Positions 10,724 through 24,017 of a DNA stretch of 64,000 nt are shown here, in pieces. The stretch comes from Stenotrophomonas sp. ZAC14D1_NAIMI4_1. Lineage in GTDB: Bacteria; Pseudomonadota; Gammaproteobacteria; Xanthomonadales; Xanthomonadaceae. Location: assembly GCF_003086775.1 (NCBI RefSeq), contig NZ_CP026001.1, positions 3,686,125 through 3,750,124 of the forward strand, read 5' to 3'. Position 1 is the first letter of the stretch. The number at the start of each line of letters is the position of its first letter. The notes under the pieces were generated by a model. The model was not told the origin of the DNA and searched no databases. It worked only from the letters and a program-made list of their open reading frames with translations. A program made the translations under genes and the position numbers.

Positions 10724-12691
10724 TCAGCTCTTCTTGGCCACGCGCAGCACCTTCGGGGTCACGAACACCAGCAGTTCGGCCTTGTCCTTGTTGCGGCCAC
10801 GCTTCTTGAACAGGTTGCCCAGGAACGGCACGTCGCCCAGGAACGGCACCTTGCTGACGCTGCTGCGGTCGGTGAACTCGTACACGCCACCGATCACCAC
10901 GGTCTGGCCGTCTTCCACCAGCACGGCGGTGTTGACTTCGCGGCGGTTGATTTCCGGGATTTCACCGTAACCGGCCAGGGTGATGTAGCGCTGCACTTCG
11001 TCCTTCTTGACCTCCATGTTCAGGAACACACGGTTGTCGTCGGTGATGGTCGGGGTGACCTTCAGCTGCAGCACCACTTCCTTGAACTGGACGTTCGGGG
11101 TGGCGGCACCGCCGGCGGCACCGCCGCCGCTGATGGTCACGTAGCCGATTTCCTTACCCTGCTTGATCAGGGCCTCGCGCTGGTTGGTGGTCACCACGCG
11201 CGGGTTGGAGATCACTTCACCACGCGACTCTTCCTGCATGGCCGACAGTTCGACGTCCAGCAGGTAGCCCGCGTTGAGGATCGACAGTGCCAGCGAACCC
11301 GGGTTGCTGGTGGAGGCCACCGGCAGGCTCCAGTTCAAGCCACGTTCAATGGTGGACGAAATCGGAACCGGAGCGGGGCCTACGCTGCCACCAGTGATCC
11401 AGTCACGCACGGCGTTGGCGTTGGCTGTATCGGCGGCCACCTGCGAGTTGCGCGTTTTCAGGGTGGAATCAAGGTTGCCACCGAAGTACACATTGTCGCG
11501 GCTGCCGCTGATGCCGAACTTCGCACCCAGCTCGCGGGCGAAGGTATCGGTGGCAATGACGATGCGGCTCTCGATCAGCACCTGGTCGACCGGGCGGTCG
11601 ATCACGTTGATCAGCTCACGCATGCGCGCGATCTTCTTCGGGATGTCGCTGATCATCAGGGTGTTGGTGCGCTCGTCGGCCACGATGCGGCCGCGCGAGG
11701 ACAGGAAGCCGCTCTCTTCATTGCTGGAGCTGCTGCCACCACTGCCACCACCACCGCCACCGATGCCCTTGGCTTCGGTCAGCGCTTTGAAGATCTGCGA
11801 GGCGCTGTGGTAGTTGATCTGCACGTAATCGGTCACCAGATCCTCGCGGTTCTCGATGGCGATGCGTGCGTCTTCCTTTTCCTGCTCGAACTTGGCCAGC
11901 TCAGCCTGCGGCGCGACCCAGATCACGCTGCCATCCTGGCGCTTGTCCATGCCCTTGGCGCGCAGCACGATGTCCAGTGCCTGGTCCCACGGCACGTTGA
12001 CCAGGCGCAGGGTCACATTGCCCTGCACCGAATCGGACGCCACGACATTCAGGTTGGATTCTTCGGCGATCAACTGCAGCACGGTGCGCACCGGCACGTC
12101 CTGGAAGTTGAAGGTCACCGGCTTGCCGCTGTAGCCACGCTGCGGCACGCCCTTGGCGGCCTGGGTGACGCTGCCTGCGGTGACGGCACCGACGGCGGCT
12201 GGTGCCTTGCGGGCACTGATCTCCACCACGTACTCGTTGCCGCTCTGGTAGGCCAGCGATTCAACCGCGCCGCCGGTGCTCAGCACCAGCTGGGTGCCTG
12301 CGCCGGACGGCCTGGCGTCGATGCGCTGCACCGGCGTGGCGAAGTCGGTGACGTTCATCGGCTTCTGCAGGTTGGCCGGCAGCCGGGCATTGCCGACGTC
12401 GACCACCACGCTGTTGTCCTGCGTGCGCAGGTCAGGGATGGCGCCCTGGCCGTCGAACTCGACGATCAGGCGGCCACTGCCGTCTTCGCCGCGTTTGAAA
12501 TCGATCCGCTGCACCGCCAGCGATGCCGGCGCGGTGGCCTGCGCTGCAACGGCGGTGCTGGCCGGCTTTTCAGCCGGTGCGGCAGCCAGCGCCGGAGCGC
12601 AGGCCAGCATCAGCGCGACTCCCAGCGCGCTGATGCGGTTCAAGGTAGAGCGCCGGATGGGTCGCAGCCCCTTGGCTTGGTGAAAAGTCAT
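10724..12691 (-). CDS. pilQ: Type IV pilus secretin PilQ
   Basis: Forms the outer-membrane gated pore for the pilus fibre. The 655 residues have a signal peptide ending near ACAPALAAA, an AMIN-type domain (about 55-200), a secretin/TonB short N-terminal domain (VTFNFQDVPVRTVLQLIAEE), NolW-like domains (DYVQINYHSASQIFKAL; VLIESRIVIATD) and the secretin core (ISNPRVVTTNQREALIKQGK through VFVTPKVLR). A Gly/Ser stretch (GGGGGGSGGSSSSNEESG) lies between the two N1-type halves. It is the last gene of pilMNOPQ, 22 bases from pilP. Shorter than many PilQ proteins because it seems to carry a single AMIN domain. Confidence 0.96.
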   Translation of the reverse strand: MTFHQAKGLRPIRRSTLNRISALGVALMLACAPALAAAPAEKPASTAVAAQATAPASLAVQRIDFKRGEDGSGRLIVEFDGQGAIPDLRTQDNSVVVDVGNARLPANLQKPMNVTDFATPVQRIDARPSGAGTQLVLSTGGAVESLAYQSGNEYVVEISARKAPAAVGAVTAGSVTQAAKGVPQRGYSGKPVTFNFQDVPVRTVLQLIAEESNLNVVASDSVQGNVTLRLVNVPWDQALDIVLRAKGMDKRQDGSVIWVAPQAELAKFEQEKEDARIAIENREDLVTDYVQINYHSASQIFKALTEAKGIGGGGGGSGGSSSSNEESGFLSSRGRIVADERTNTLMISDIPKKIARMRELINVIDRPVDQVLIESRIVIATDTFARELGAKFGISGSRDNVYFGGNLDSTLKTRNSQVAADTANANAVRDWITGGSVGPAPVPISSTIERGLNWSLPVASTSNPGSLALSILNAGYLLDVELSAMQEESRGEVISNPRVVTTNQREALIKQGKEIGYVTISGGGAAGGAATPNVQFKEVVLQLKVTPTITDDNRVFLNMEVKKDEVQRYITLAGYGEIPEINRREVNTAVLVEDGQTVVIGGVYEFTDRSSVSKVPFLGDVPFLGNLFKKRGRNKDKAELLVFVTPKVLRVAKKS

Positions 12692-12712
12692 CGTGCTATC
12701 CCCAGTAAACGA

Positions 12713-13249
12713 TCATTGATCATCGAGCGCGAGCGTGGCCGGACGTTCCAGCCAGCCCCCCGCGCCGTCCGGCACAAGTTCGATCAGTTCCACGCGGTCT
12801 TCGTAGACCGCGGTGACCCGCCCGTCGCTCTGCCCAAGGTATCCACCCGGGCGCACCCGGTAGGTCACCTTGTCGGGCCCCATCACCAGGGCGACAGTGC
12901 CGCCTCCGGTACCGATGGTACCCACCATGTCCAGCGCATCCAGCGGGAAGCCTTCAAGCGGCTCCTTGCGCCGGTTCGGATCCGGACGGGTTCCACCAGC
13001 CCCCTGCTGCGGATTGGTCCAGGCATCGGTGAACGGATCGCGCATGCCCTGCGCGGAGTATTCGAAGGTCTCGAACTGCTGCATCACCGGCAGCGGCTCC
13101 AGCGGCTGCGCCGGTCGTGCACGTTCGCTGGCGACCCAGGTTTCAAGGTTGGGCGCGTCGCCCGGCGTGCTGGTGACGCCGCGGCCACAGCCGGCCAGCA
13201 TCAACACCGCCAGGGCCATGCCGCCTCGTGCAATGAAGGAACGGATCAC
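12713..13249 (-). CDS. pilP: Type IV pilus lipoprotein PilP
   Basis: A 178-residue periplasmic lipoprotein that links the inner-membrane PilMNO platform to the PilQ secretin. A lipobox (VLMLAGC) is followed by an unstructured linker and the beta-domain (MVGTIGTGGGTVALVMGPDK, TYRVRPGGYLGQSDGRV). The start overlaps the pilO stop by 4 nt, consistent with translational coupling. Confidence 0.95.
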   Translation of the reverse strand: MIRSFIARGGMALAVLMLAGCGRGVTSTPGDAPNLETWVASERARPAQPLEPLPVMQQFETFEYSAQGMRDPFTDAWTNPQQGAGGTRPDPNRRKEPLEGFPLDALDMVGTIGTGGGTVALVMGPDKVTYRVRPGGYLGQSDGRVTAVYEDRVELIELVPDGAGGWLERPATLALDDQ

Positions 13250-13902
13250 GGCTGCGCCTCCTTGCCGGCTTCAAGCTGCTGCTGTTCGGCGACCTCGGCA
13301 TCATCCAGGTAACGGTAGGTCTTGACCGTACCGGACAGCTCCAGCGCACCGGCACGGCTGTTGCCGTTGGCCTTGTCGACAGGCTTCAGGTTGATGTCGT
13401 GCATGGTCAGGATGACCACGCGCGGCAACGAGGCCACGCCACTGACGAACGCGCCGAACTGGTGGTAGCTGCCCACCATCTTCAGCTTGATCGGCTTCTC
13501 GGCGTAGAACTCCTTGATCTGTTCCTGTTCCGGCTCGAACAACTGGTTGGTCAGGCCGCTGGACAGCGCGGTCTGCGAGATGTCGATGATCAGGTCCGGC
13601 ATCTCGGTCTTGCTGGGCAGCTGCCGGAGCATCTGCTGCAGGACCTGCTCCATCTGCGCCAGCTGCTGCTTGAGCGGCTCCAGGTTCACCGCGCGCGCCT
13701 GTTCCTTGCTGAACTGCTCACGCAGGGTGGTTTCCTGTGACTCCAGTCCCTCCAGCTCCTCGCGCTTGCCGCTGATCAGCAGCATGTACGCGACGAACAT
13801 GATGACCAGGGCGATCAGCGCGCAGAACACGATCTTCGCGTTCCGCGGCCAGTTGCCGATGTCGTTGAAATCCAGGCTCTTGACGTCGAATTTCTTGCTC
13901 AT
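13246..13902 (-). CDS. pilO: Type IV pilus alignment protein PilO
   Basis: A 218-residue bitopic inner-membrane protein: short cytoplasmic N-terminus, one span at about 25-45 (IVFCALIALVIMFVAYMLLI), a coiled coil (EELEGLESQETTLREQF) and a periplasmic ferredoxin-like domain. It pairs with PilN to form the alignment subcomplex. Both junctions, to pilN and pilP, are 4-nt ATGA overlaps. Confidence 0.96.
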   Translation of the reverse strand: MSKKFDVKSLDFNDIGNWPRNAKIVFCALIALVIMFVAYMLLISGKREELEGLESQETTLREQFSKEQARAVNLEPLKQQLAQMEQVLQQMLRQLPSKTEMPDLIIDISQTALSSGLTNQLFEPEQEQIKEFYAEKPIKLKMVGSYHQFGAFVSGVASLPRVVILTMHDINLKPVDKANGNSRAGALELSGTVKTYRYLDDAEVAEQQQLEAGKEAQP

Positions 13903-14779
13903 GCGCGGTCCCCCTGCAGCGGGGCATGGAAGGCCTGCGGCGGTTGGGCCAGTCGGCTCCCTTCAGGCTTGGGCGGGGCCGCCGGGGTGGCTGCCGGTGC
14001 CGCCGGAGCGGGCTGGGCAGCCGGTGCCTTCGCGGGGGCAGCCGGTGCCGGCGGCGGCGTCGGGGCTGCGCCGGGCTGGGCAGGTGCCGGGGCGGCCGAA
14101 GCGGCATCGGCGCCAGCCGCCAGCGGCGCGACCGCCGGAGCCGCAGCACCCGGTGCCGCGACCGAACCATCGGCGTTCAGGCCTGGCGTGGTCGACTCAT
14201 CGCTCTGCGCCGGCAGTTTCACCGTCACCTTGAACTTGTACGGCAGGGCCTTGACGTCAGCCAGCAGGTTCCCCTGGCTCGACTCCTTGTCCGGCGCGCT
14301 GGCTTCGATGATCGACAGTTCCGGGCTGGTCATCCAGCCGGACACTTCCAGGTTGCGCATGTACGCCGAAACGCGTGCATTGGACTGGGTCCGGCCTTCC
14401 AGGGTGAGCATGTCACCGTCCTGGGTCAGGGCGGTGAGTACGACGCCATCGGGAATCGTGCGGACCAGGGCGTCGAACAGATGGACCATCTGCGAACGCT
14501 TGGCCTGCAGCTGCTCGATGACGGCCTTGCGGGCCAGCAGGCGGTTCTTCTGCTCGTCGAGGCGCTTGATCTCCTCGTTCTGCTTCTTGACCTTCTCGAT
14601 CTCGGTCTGCAGGTAGGCGTTGCGATCCTGCTGGCCGCTGACCTGCATGTCGTAATAGAACCAGATCAGCAGGGACAGCAGCAGGCCACCGAGTGCGGCC
14701 ATGCCAAGCATGACGCCGAACTCGCGCTGGCGTTGCTTGCGCCGTTCGGCGCGCCAGGGCAATAGATTGATGCGTGCCA

Positions 14780-14780
<1 letters not shown>
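13899..14780 (-). CDS. pilN: Type IV pilus alignment protein PilN
   Basis: About 293 residues. The N-terminal MARINLLPWR is the conserved segment that binds PilM; a membrane span follows near 23-45, then a coiled coil and the periplasmic domain. The last 80 residues are a Pro/Ala low-complexity tail (PAQPGAAPTPPPAPAAPAKA), longer than in Pseudomonas PilN. The true start is the ATG that overlaps the pilM stop (ATGA); the open frame continues upstream but only as pilM antisense-frame shadow. Confidence 0.95.
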
Positions 14781-19370
<4,590 letters not shown>

Positions 19371-19373
19371 ACA

Positions 19374-19401
19374 CATCAGGCCGCCCTTCGGCGGCCTGAT
19401 G
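19374..19401. terminator. Bidirectional terminator
   Basis: A 12-bp perfect stem (CATCAGGCCGCC / GGCGGCCTGATG) with a 4-base loop directly after the 220-residue gene stop and 25 bases from the facing small ORF, so it can serve both. No long T run on either side. Confidence 0.7.
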
Positions 19402-19425
19402 TCCAGATCGTTCGAACGCGCACTA

Positions 19426-19497
19426 TCAGAAGAAGATCGCGTACAGGATCAACAGCGGAATCGGCACGCCCAACAGCCAGAGCAGGATCATTTTCAT
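19426..19497 (-). CDS. 23-residue hydrophobic peptide
   Basis: A very short frame encoding MKMILLWLLGVPIPLLILYA followed by IFF. The whole peptide is one membrane span interrupted by Pro-x-Pro. An excellent ribosome site (AAGGAG, 7 bases before the ATG) and a terminator just past the stop argue that it is translated. It lies 27 bases downstream of the 349-residue membrane protein gene on the same strand, so it may be its partner or a co-transcribed small membrane protein. Function unknown. Confidence 0.65.
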   Translation of the reverse strand: MKMILLWLLGVPIPLLILYAIFF

Positions 19498-19524
19498 GTC
19501 AGGTCTCCTTGCATGGAATGCGGG

Positions 19525-20574
19525 TTACAGGTCGCGGCGGCGGCCGCCCCAGGTGGCGCTGAGGCTGGCGAAGAACGCGCCGATCAGCAGGGTGATGAAC
19601 AACCACAGTGCGGCGTACGCCGTTGCCTTGCGGGCATCGTCGGCGGCCTGCTTGGCGGTGTTCTTGGCTTTTTCCAGCGCAGCCCGCATGCGCGTCTGCA
19701 CGTCGGTCACGCGCGCCTGGGCTTCGGCCGGACTCATGCCGGTTTCGCGTGCGATCAGCTGAGACACGTACTCGGTGTCGGCCGGATCCAGTCCATCGCC
19801 CTGCAGGCTGTTGATGATGATGCGGTTCACTTCGGCACGCACTTCGCGGCGGTCACCCATCGGCCCGTTGCCCGGCATCGGGCGCGGCGGCGGCGGCGCT
19901 GTGGCCGGGCCCATGGGCGCATTGCCCGGGGCAGCGCCCGGTGCCTGCGGAGCCGGCGGCGCAGCGGCGGCCTCCGGGCCCGGCGGGGTAGCGCTGCGGA
20001 ACAGCGAATCAACCCAGTAGTTGAGATCACCGTCCGGCGCGGCGGCAGCGGCACTGCCAGCGCCCGCAGCGGCGACGCCTGCGGTCGATGCTGCGGCGCC
20101 TGCGGTGGCGCCCGCCACCTTTGCACCCGTGCCCAGCACCCCACCGATGGCCGAGGTCAGCAGGCCGGCGGTCAGCAGCGTGGCCACGGCCCACGAGACG
20201 AAGCCGTGGGCGGTATCGCGGAAGTAGGTTTCATCGCCGTGGATCTGCGTCCACTTGGTACGCAGGCGGCCGGCCAGGTAACCACCCAGGCCGGAAGCGG
20301 CCAGCGCGGTGAAGGTGAGCCAGATGACGCTGGACCAACCGAAGGTTTCCTTGCTGACGCCTTCGAACGACCACGGCGACACCGAAGACAGGCCCAACCC
20401 GACGCCGAGGATCAGCAGCACCAGGGACAGCGCGGCCGCCGCAGCGGCACCGGCGAAGATCGCACCCCACGACACCGCGCTTTCGCTGGGCGGCGCGACG
20501 ATGGGTGCAGTGACGACGGTGGCGACGTCGGCGCCGAGCGGGCCGCGCTCGGGTGGGTCGAATCGGGTACTCAT
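19525..20574 (-). CDS. Polytopic membrane protein of unknown function
   Basis: A 349-residue protein with hydrophobic spans at about 35-62, 80-103, 125-150 and 316-341. The middle (170-245) is an Ala/Pro/Gly-rich linker, and 245-315 is a charged amphipathic helix region before the last span (RMRAALEKAKNTAKQAADDA). The motif DETYFRDTAHGFVSWAVATL between spans 2 and 3 is well ordered and may mark the family; related proteins are sometimes annotated as YrzE/PhnA-like, without function. The 23-residue peptide follows it. Confidence 0.75.
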   Translation of the reverse strand: MSTRFDPPERGPLGADVATVVTAPIVAPPSESAVSWGAIFAGAAAAAALSLVLLILGVGLGLSSVSPWSFEGVSKETFGWSSVIWLTFTALAASGLGGYLAGRLRTKWTQIHGDETYFRDTAHGFVSWAVATLLTAGLLTSAIGGVLGTGAKVAGATAGAAASTAGVAAAGAGSAAAAAPDGDLNYWVDSLFRSATPPGPEAAAAPPAPQAPGAAPGNAPMGPATAPPPPRPMPGNGPMGDRREVRAEVNRIIINSLQGDGLDPADTEYVSQLIARETGMSPAEAQARVTDVQTRMRAALEKAKNTAKQAADDARKATAYAALWLFITLLIGAFFASLSATWGGRRRDL

Positions 20575-20683
20575 GGGGTGGACGCTCCGTATCGGGTGCT
20601 GCGGGTGCAGCGTGCGTACTGAGGCTGCGCGTGCCGTTGTGAAGCTGGCGAGACCCTTGAATCACGCGGTCTTGGCGCGGCGC

Positions 20684-20714
20684 AAAAAAAAACGCCCCGC
20701 GATGCGGGGCGTTC
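20684..20714 (-). terminator. Intrinsic terminator of gltA
   Basis: A 10-bp stem (AACGCCCCGC / GCGGGGCGTT) with an ATC loop and nine T on the minus strand, 25 bases past the citrate synthase stop. A textbook rho-independent site. Confidence 0.92.
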
Positions 20715-20737
20715 TCATCACGACTTACCGCGGGCGA

Positions 20738-22015
<1,278 letters not shown>

Positions 22016-22104
22016 TGTGTGCGCTCCTTCATGGGAAGGCGCCTGCCCAAGCGCATTGGTCAGGCACGTGAATGACGTCCTCGGCCTGTGCCGGGGATCA
22101 GGTC

Positions 22105-22110
22105 ATTATC
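22105..22110 (-). promoter_or_regulatory. Possible -10 box of gltA
   Basis: GATAAT on the minus strand about 90 bases upstream of the gltA start. No good -35 box is seen at 17 bases, so an activator or another sigma factor may be involved. Confidence 0.3.
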
Positions 22111-22256
22111 GCACAGCAGCATTTGTCGGGTGCTAGACGGAAGTCGTAGACGACGGGCAGGAGGAACCCTGCCAGCAAGCGGCCTTGATGGGCAAAGATG
22201 CCATCCCCTGAACGGTCTGTTCCGCCATTCCAAACGCCCGTTGGGTGGGCGCCGGA

Positions 22257-22288
22257 CAAAAACAAACGGCCGCGCAAAGCGCGGCCGT
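22257..22288 (-). terminator. Intrinsic terminator of rpmE2
   Basis: A 10-bp stem (ACGGCCGCGC / GCGCGGCCGT) with a 3-base loop and then TTTGTTTTTG on the minus strand, 24 bases past the rpmE2 stop. Confidence 0.88.
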
Positions 22289-22311
22289 CGGTTCAAAGCT
22301 GGATCGACGGA

Positions 22312-22554
22312 TCAGCGCGCGTAGCGCTTCTGGAACTTGTCGATACGGCCCGAGGTGTCGATCACCTTGTGCTTGCCCGTGTAGAACGGGTGCGAAGCCG
22401 AGGAAATTTCGACCTTGACCAGCGGGTATTCATTACCGTCGGTCCAGGTGGTGGTTTCCTTGGTCGCCATGGTGGAGCGGGTCAGGATCTTGAAATCGGA
22501 AGTGACGTCTTCGAAGACGACGTCGCGGTAGTTCGGATGGATATCGGCCTTCAT
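22312..22554 (-). CDS. rpmE2: Ribosomal protein bL31 type B
   Basis: An 80-residue L31 of the C-minus class: the Cys pairs that bind zinc in the other paralogue are absent. Conserved parts: [59 protein letters not shown]. In many bacteria the zinc-free form replaces the zinc form under zinc shortage through Zur; no Zur site was recognised here, and a strong promoter precedes the gene, so it may be the main L31 of this organism (inference). Confidence 0.95.
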   Translation of the reverse strand: MKADIHPNYRDVVFEDVTSDFKILTRSTMATKETTTWTDGNEYPLVKVEISSASHPFYTGKHKVIDTSGRIDKFQKRYAR

Positions 22555-22592
22555 GGGCTCACACCGTAAATGGGCTGGTGGTCAAGAGCGGC

Positions 22593-22622
22593 ATTATAAA
22601 CACCGGTTGCCGCGCGGGGCAA
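22593..22622 (-). promoter_or_regulatory. Strong promoter of rpmE2 embedded in a hairpin
   Basis: TTGCCC, an 18-base spacer and a perfect TATAAT on the minus strand. The -35 box and spacer lie within a 13-bp inverted repeat (22599-22611 with 22618-22630), which also ends the upstream nucleoside hydrolase gene. Confidence 0.7.
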
Positions 22623-22630
22623 CCGGTGTT
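22599..22630. terminator. Terminator of the nucleoside hydrolase gene, shared with the rpmE2 promoter
   Basis: A perfect 13-bp stem (AACACCGGTTGCC / GGCAACCGGTGTT) 12 bases past the hydrolase stop. On the minus strand it is followed by TATAATG rather than a T run. DNA of the stem also holds the -35 element and spacer of rpmE2. Confidence 0.65.
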
Positions 22631-22642
22631 TGCACATCGGGC

Positions 22643-23581
22643 TCAGTCCGCGCCCAGCGCCTGGCGGACCAGGGCCTCGAAACGCGCCTGGTCGTAGGCC
22701 ATCAGCAGGTCGCAGTTGTCCGGCTGGCCGGTCTGGCGGTTCCAGTCGACGATGGTGGCGCCACGGCTGAACGTACCGTTCAGCTCCACGTTCAGCGGAC
22801 GCGATTCCACCTGCAGCTGGCCTTCCGGGTTCAGCGCCCAGGCCATGGCCACCGCATCGGCGGTGTACCAGCGGCCACCCTTGGCGTCTTCGGACAGCGC
22901 GCGGGTCTTGCGCGAGATGAGCTCGTAGAAGCGGGCACGGTCGGAATCGGCCTGCAGCCACTGCTCCGCCTGCTCCAGCGGCAGGCCGTGGGCGACGGTG
23001 GCTTCCCAGTCCGACACCAGCAGGTGCTTGAACGAGGTGAACACCACATGCGCGGCTTCCGGATCGAAGGCGATGTTGAATTCGGCGGCCGGGGTGATGT
23101 TGCCGTGGCAGGTGACCGCGCCGCCCATCACCACGATGCGCTTGATGCGCTGGGGCAGGGTCGGGTCCAGCTTCAGTGCCAGCGCGAGGTTGGTCAGCGG
23201 GCCGAGCATGACCAGCATCAGTTCGCCGGCATGCTGGTGCGACAGGCGCAGGATGGCCAGTGCCGCGTGTTCGGCCTCGGCCTGGCGGCTCGGCGGCGGC
23301 AGGTCCACGTCGCCATAGCCATCACGGCCATGCACGTGGGCAGCGTCCATCGAGGGGTGGATCAGCGGATCGGGGCTGCCTGCGAACACCGGCACATCGG
23401 TGCGGCCGACGATGTCGCAGAGCTTGAGGGCGTTGCGGACGGTGTAGTCGAGGCCGACATTGCCGGCGGCGATGGTCAGGGCGACCACCTCGTGCCGTTC
23501 ATCGGCGAAGGCCATCAGCAGGGCCAGGGCGTCGTCCACACCGGGGTCGGTGTCGATCAACAGCGGGATCTTGTGGGTCAT
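22643..23581 (-). CDS. Nucleoside hydrolase, IU-NH family
   Basis: A 312-residue enzyme that splits the N-glycosidic bond of ribonucleosides, releasing base and ribose for salvage. The calcium and substrate site DTDPGVDDALAL lies at about 8-19; MGGAVTCHGNITPAAEFNIA carries the second set of ligands and the active-site region; VSDWEATVAHGLPL replaces the usual PLDVT segment. The ATG at MTHKIPLL is chosen because the Asp-rich motif must lie near the N-terminus; the open frame runs far upstream through repeats. Substrate range (purine or pyrimidine) is not clear. The upstream gap holds repeats only. Confidence 0.88.
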   Translation of the reverse strand: MTHKIPLLIDTDPGVDDALALLMAFADERHEVVALTIAAGNVGLDYTVRNALKLCDIVGRTDVPVFAGSPDPLIHPSMDAAHVHGRDGYGDVDLPPPSRQAEAEHAALAILRLSHQHAGELMLVMLGPLTNLALALKLDPTLPQRIKRIVVMGGAVTCHGNITPAAEFNIAFDPEAAHVVFTSFKHLLVSDWEATVAHGLPLEQAEQWLQADSDRARFYELISRKTRALSEDAKGGRWYTADAVAMAWALNPEGQLQVESRPLNVELNGTFSRGATIVDWNRQTGQPDNCDLLMAYDQARFEALVRQALGAD

Positions 23582-23679
23582 CGTTGCCGTCTTCAGATCG
23601 GCAACGAAGTGTGGACCGGGTTGATGACCGTTGCAAGTACGGGGCTTGGGGGTTCGGCAGGGCTGCGCCCTGCACCCGC

Positions 23680-23705
23680 GGTAGTGCCGGCCGCTGGCCG
23701 GCAAC
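23680..23705 (+). repeat. SMAG-type GTAG palindrome
   Basis: GTAG followed by TGCCGGCCGCTGGCCGGCA, the commonest SMAG form in this window; the same unit recurs at 26573, 26648, 33441 and 39745. Confidence 0.85.
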
Positions 23706-23742
23706 TTCAACAGCAACGGCAAAAACTGGTTTCCTGGGGAAT

Positions 23743-23844
23743 GGCGGGGTGGGTCCAGTGGCGGGGGACGCTGCAAGTACGTCCATGTAAGCTCGGTCGC
23801 CGCATCCATGCGGCTCACGCCCCCGCCACCGGACCCACCCCGCC
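23743..23844. repeat. Long hairpin element, copy A
   Basis: Two 25-base arms (GGCGGGGTGGGTCC then GTGGCGGGGG) with one mismatch, around a 52-base loop containing GCATCCATGC. The tag TTCGACAGTTTCC follows the right arm. Copies B and C lie at 38937-39040 and 39597-39688. Confidence 0.8.
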
Positions 23845-23886
23845 TTCGACAGTTTCCCGCGGTCTGTCGGAACGGCGTTTTGCTCT

Positions 23887-24012
23887 GGTAGGTGTCGACC
23901 TTGGTCGACACATCCACGAGATGATCGAGAATGATCTTTGTAGCGTCGAGCCATGCTCGACTACCGCGAAGCGCGAAGCGCGAAGCGCAGCCGAGCATGG
24001 GCTCGGCGCTAC
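23887..24012. repeat. SMAG hairpin and facing SMAG pair
   Basis: GTAGGTGTCGACCTTGGTCG at 23888, then GTAGCGTCGAGCCATGCTCG near 23943 facing GCCGAGCATGGGCTCGGC that ends in GCTAC at 24012. The facing pair can form one large stem just beyond the recG stop. Confidence 0.75.
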
Positions 24013-24017
24013 GGGGA

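Larger units (their letters stand above)
23582..24017. other. Repeat-filled gap between recG and the nucleoside hydrolase gene
   Basis: A 436-base gap between two minus-strand genes. It holds a SMAG palindrome (23680-23705), a long 25-bp-arm hairpin (23743-23844), another SMAG hairpin starting GTAGGTGTCGACC at 23888 and a facing SMAG pair at 23940-24012. A short direct repeat of GCGAAGC lies in the loop of the last pair. No coding signal seen. Confidence 0.8.

Noticed and set aside
10640..13312. An 890-codon plus-strand frame
   Set aside because: Antisense to pilQ and pilP; composition is typical of a GC-rich shadow frame.
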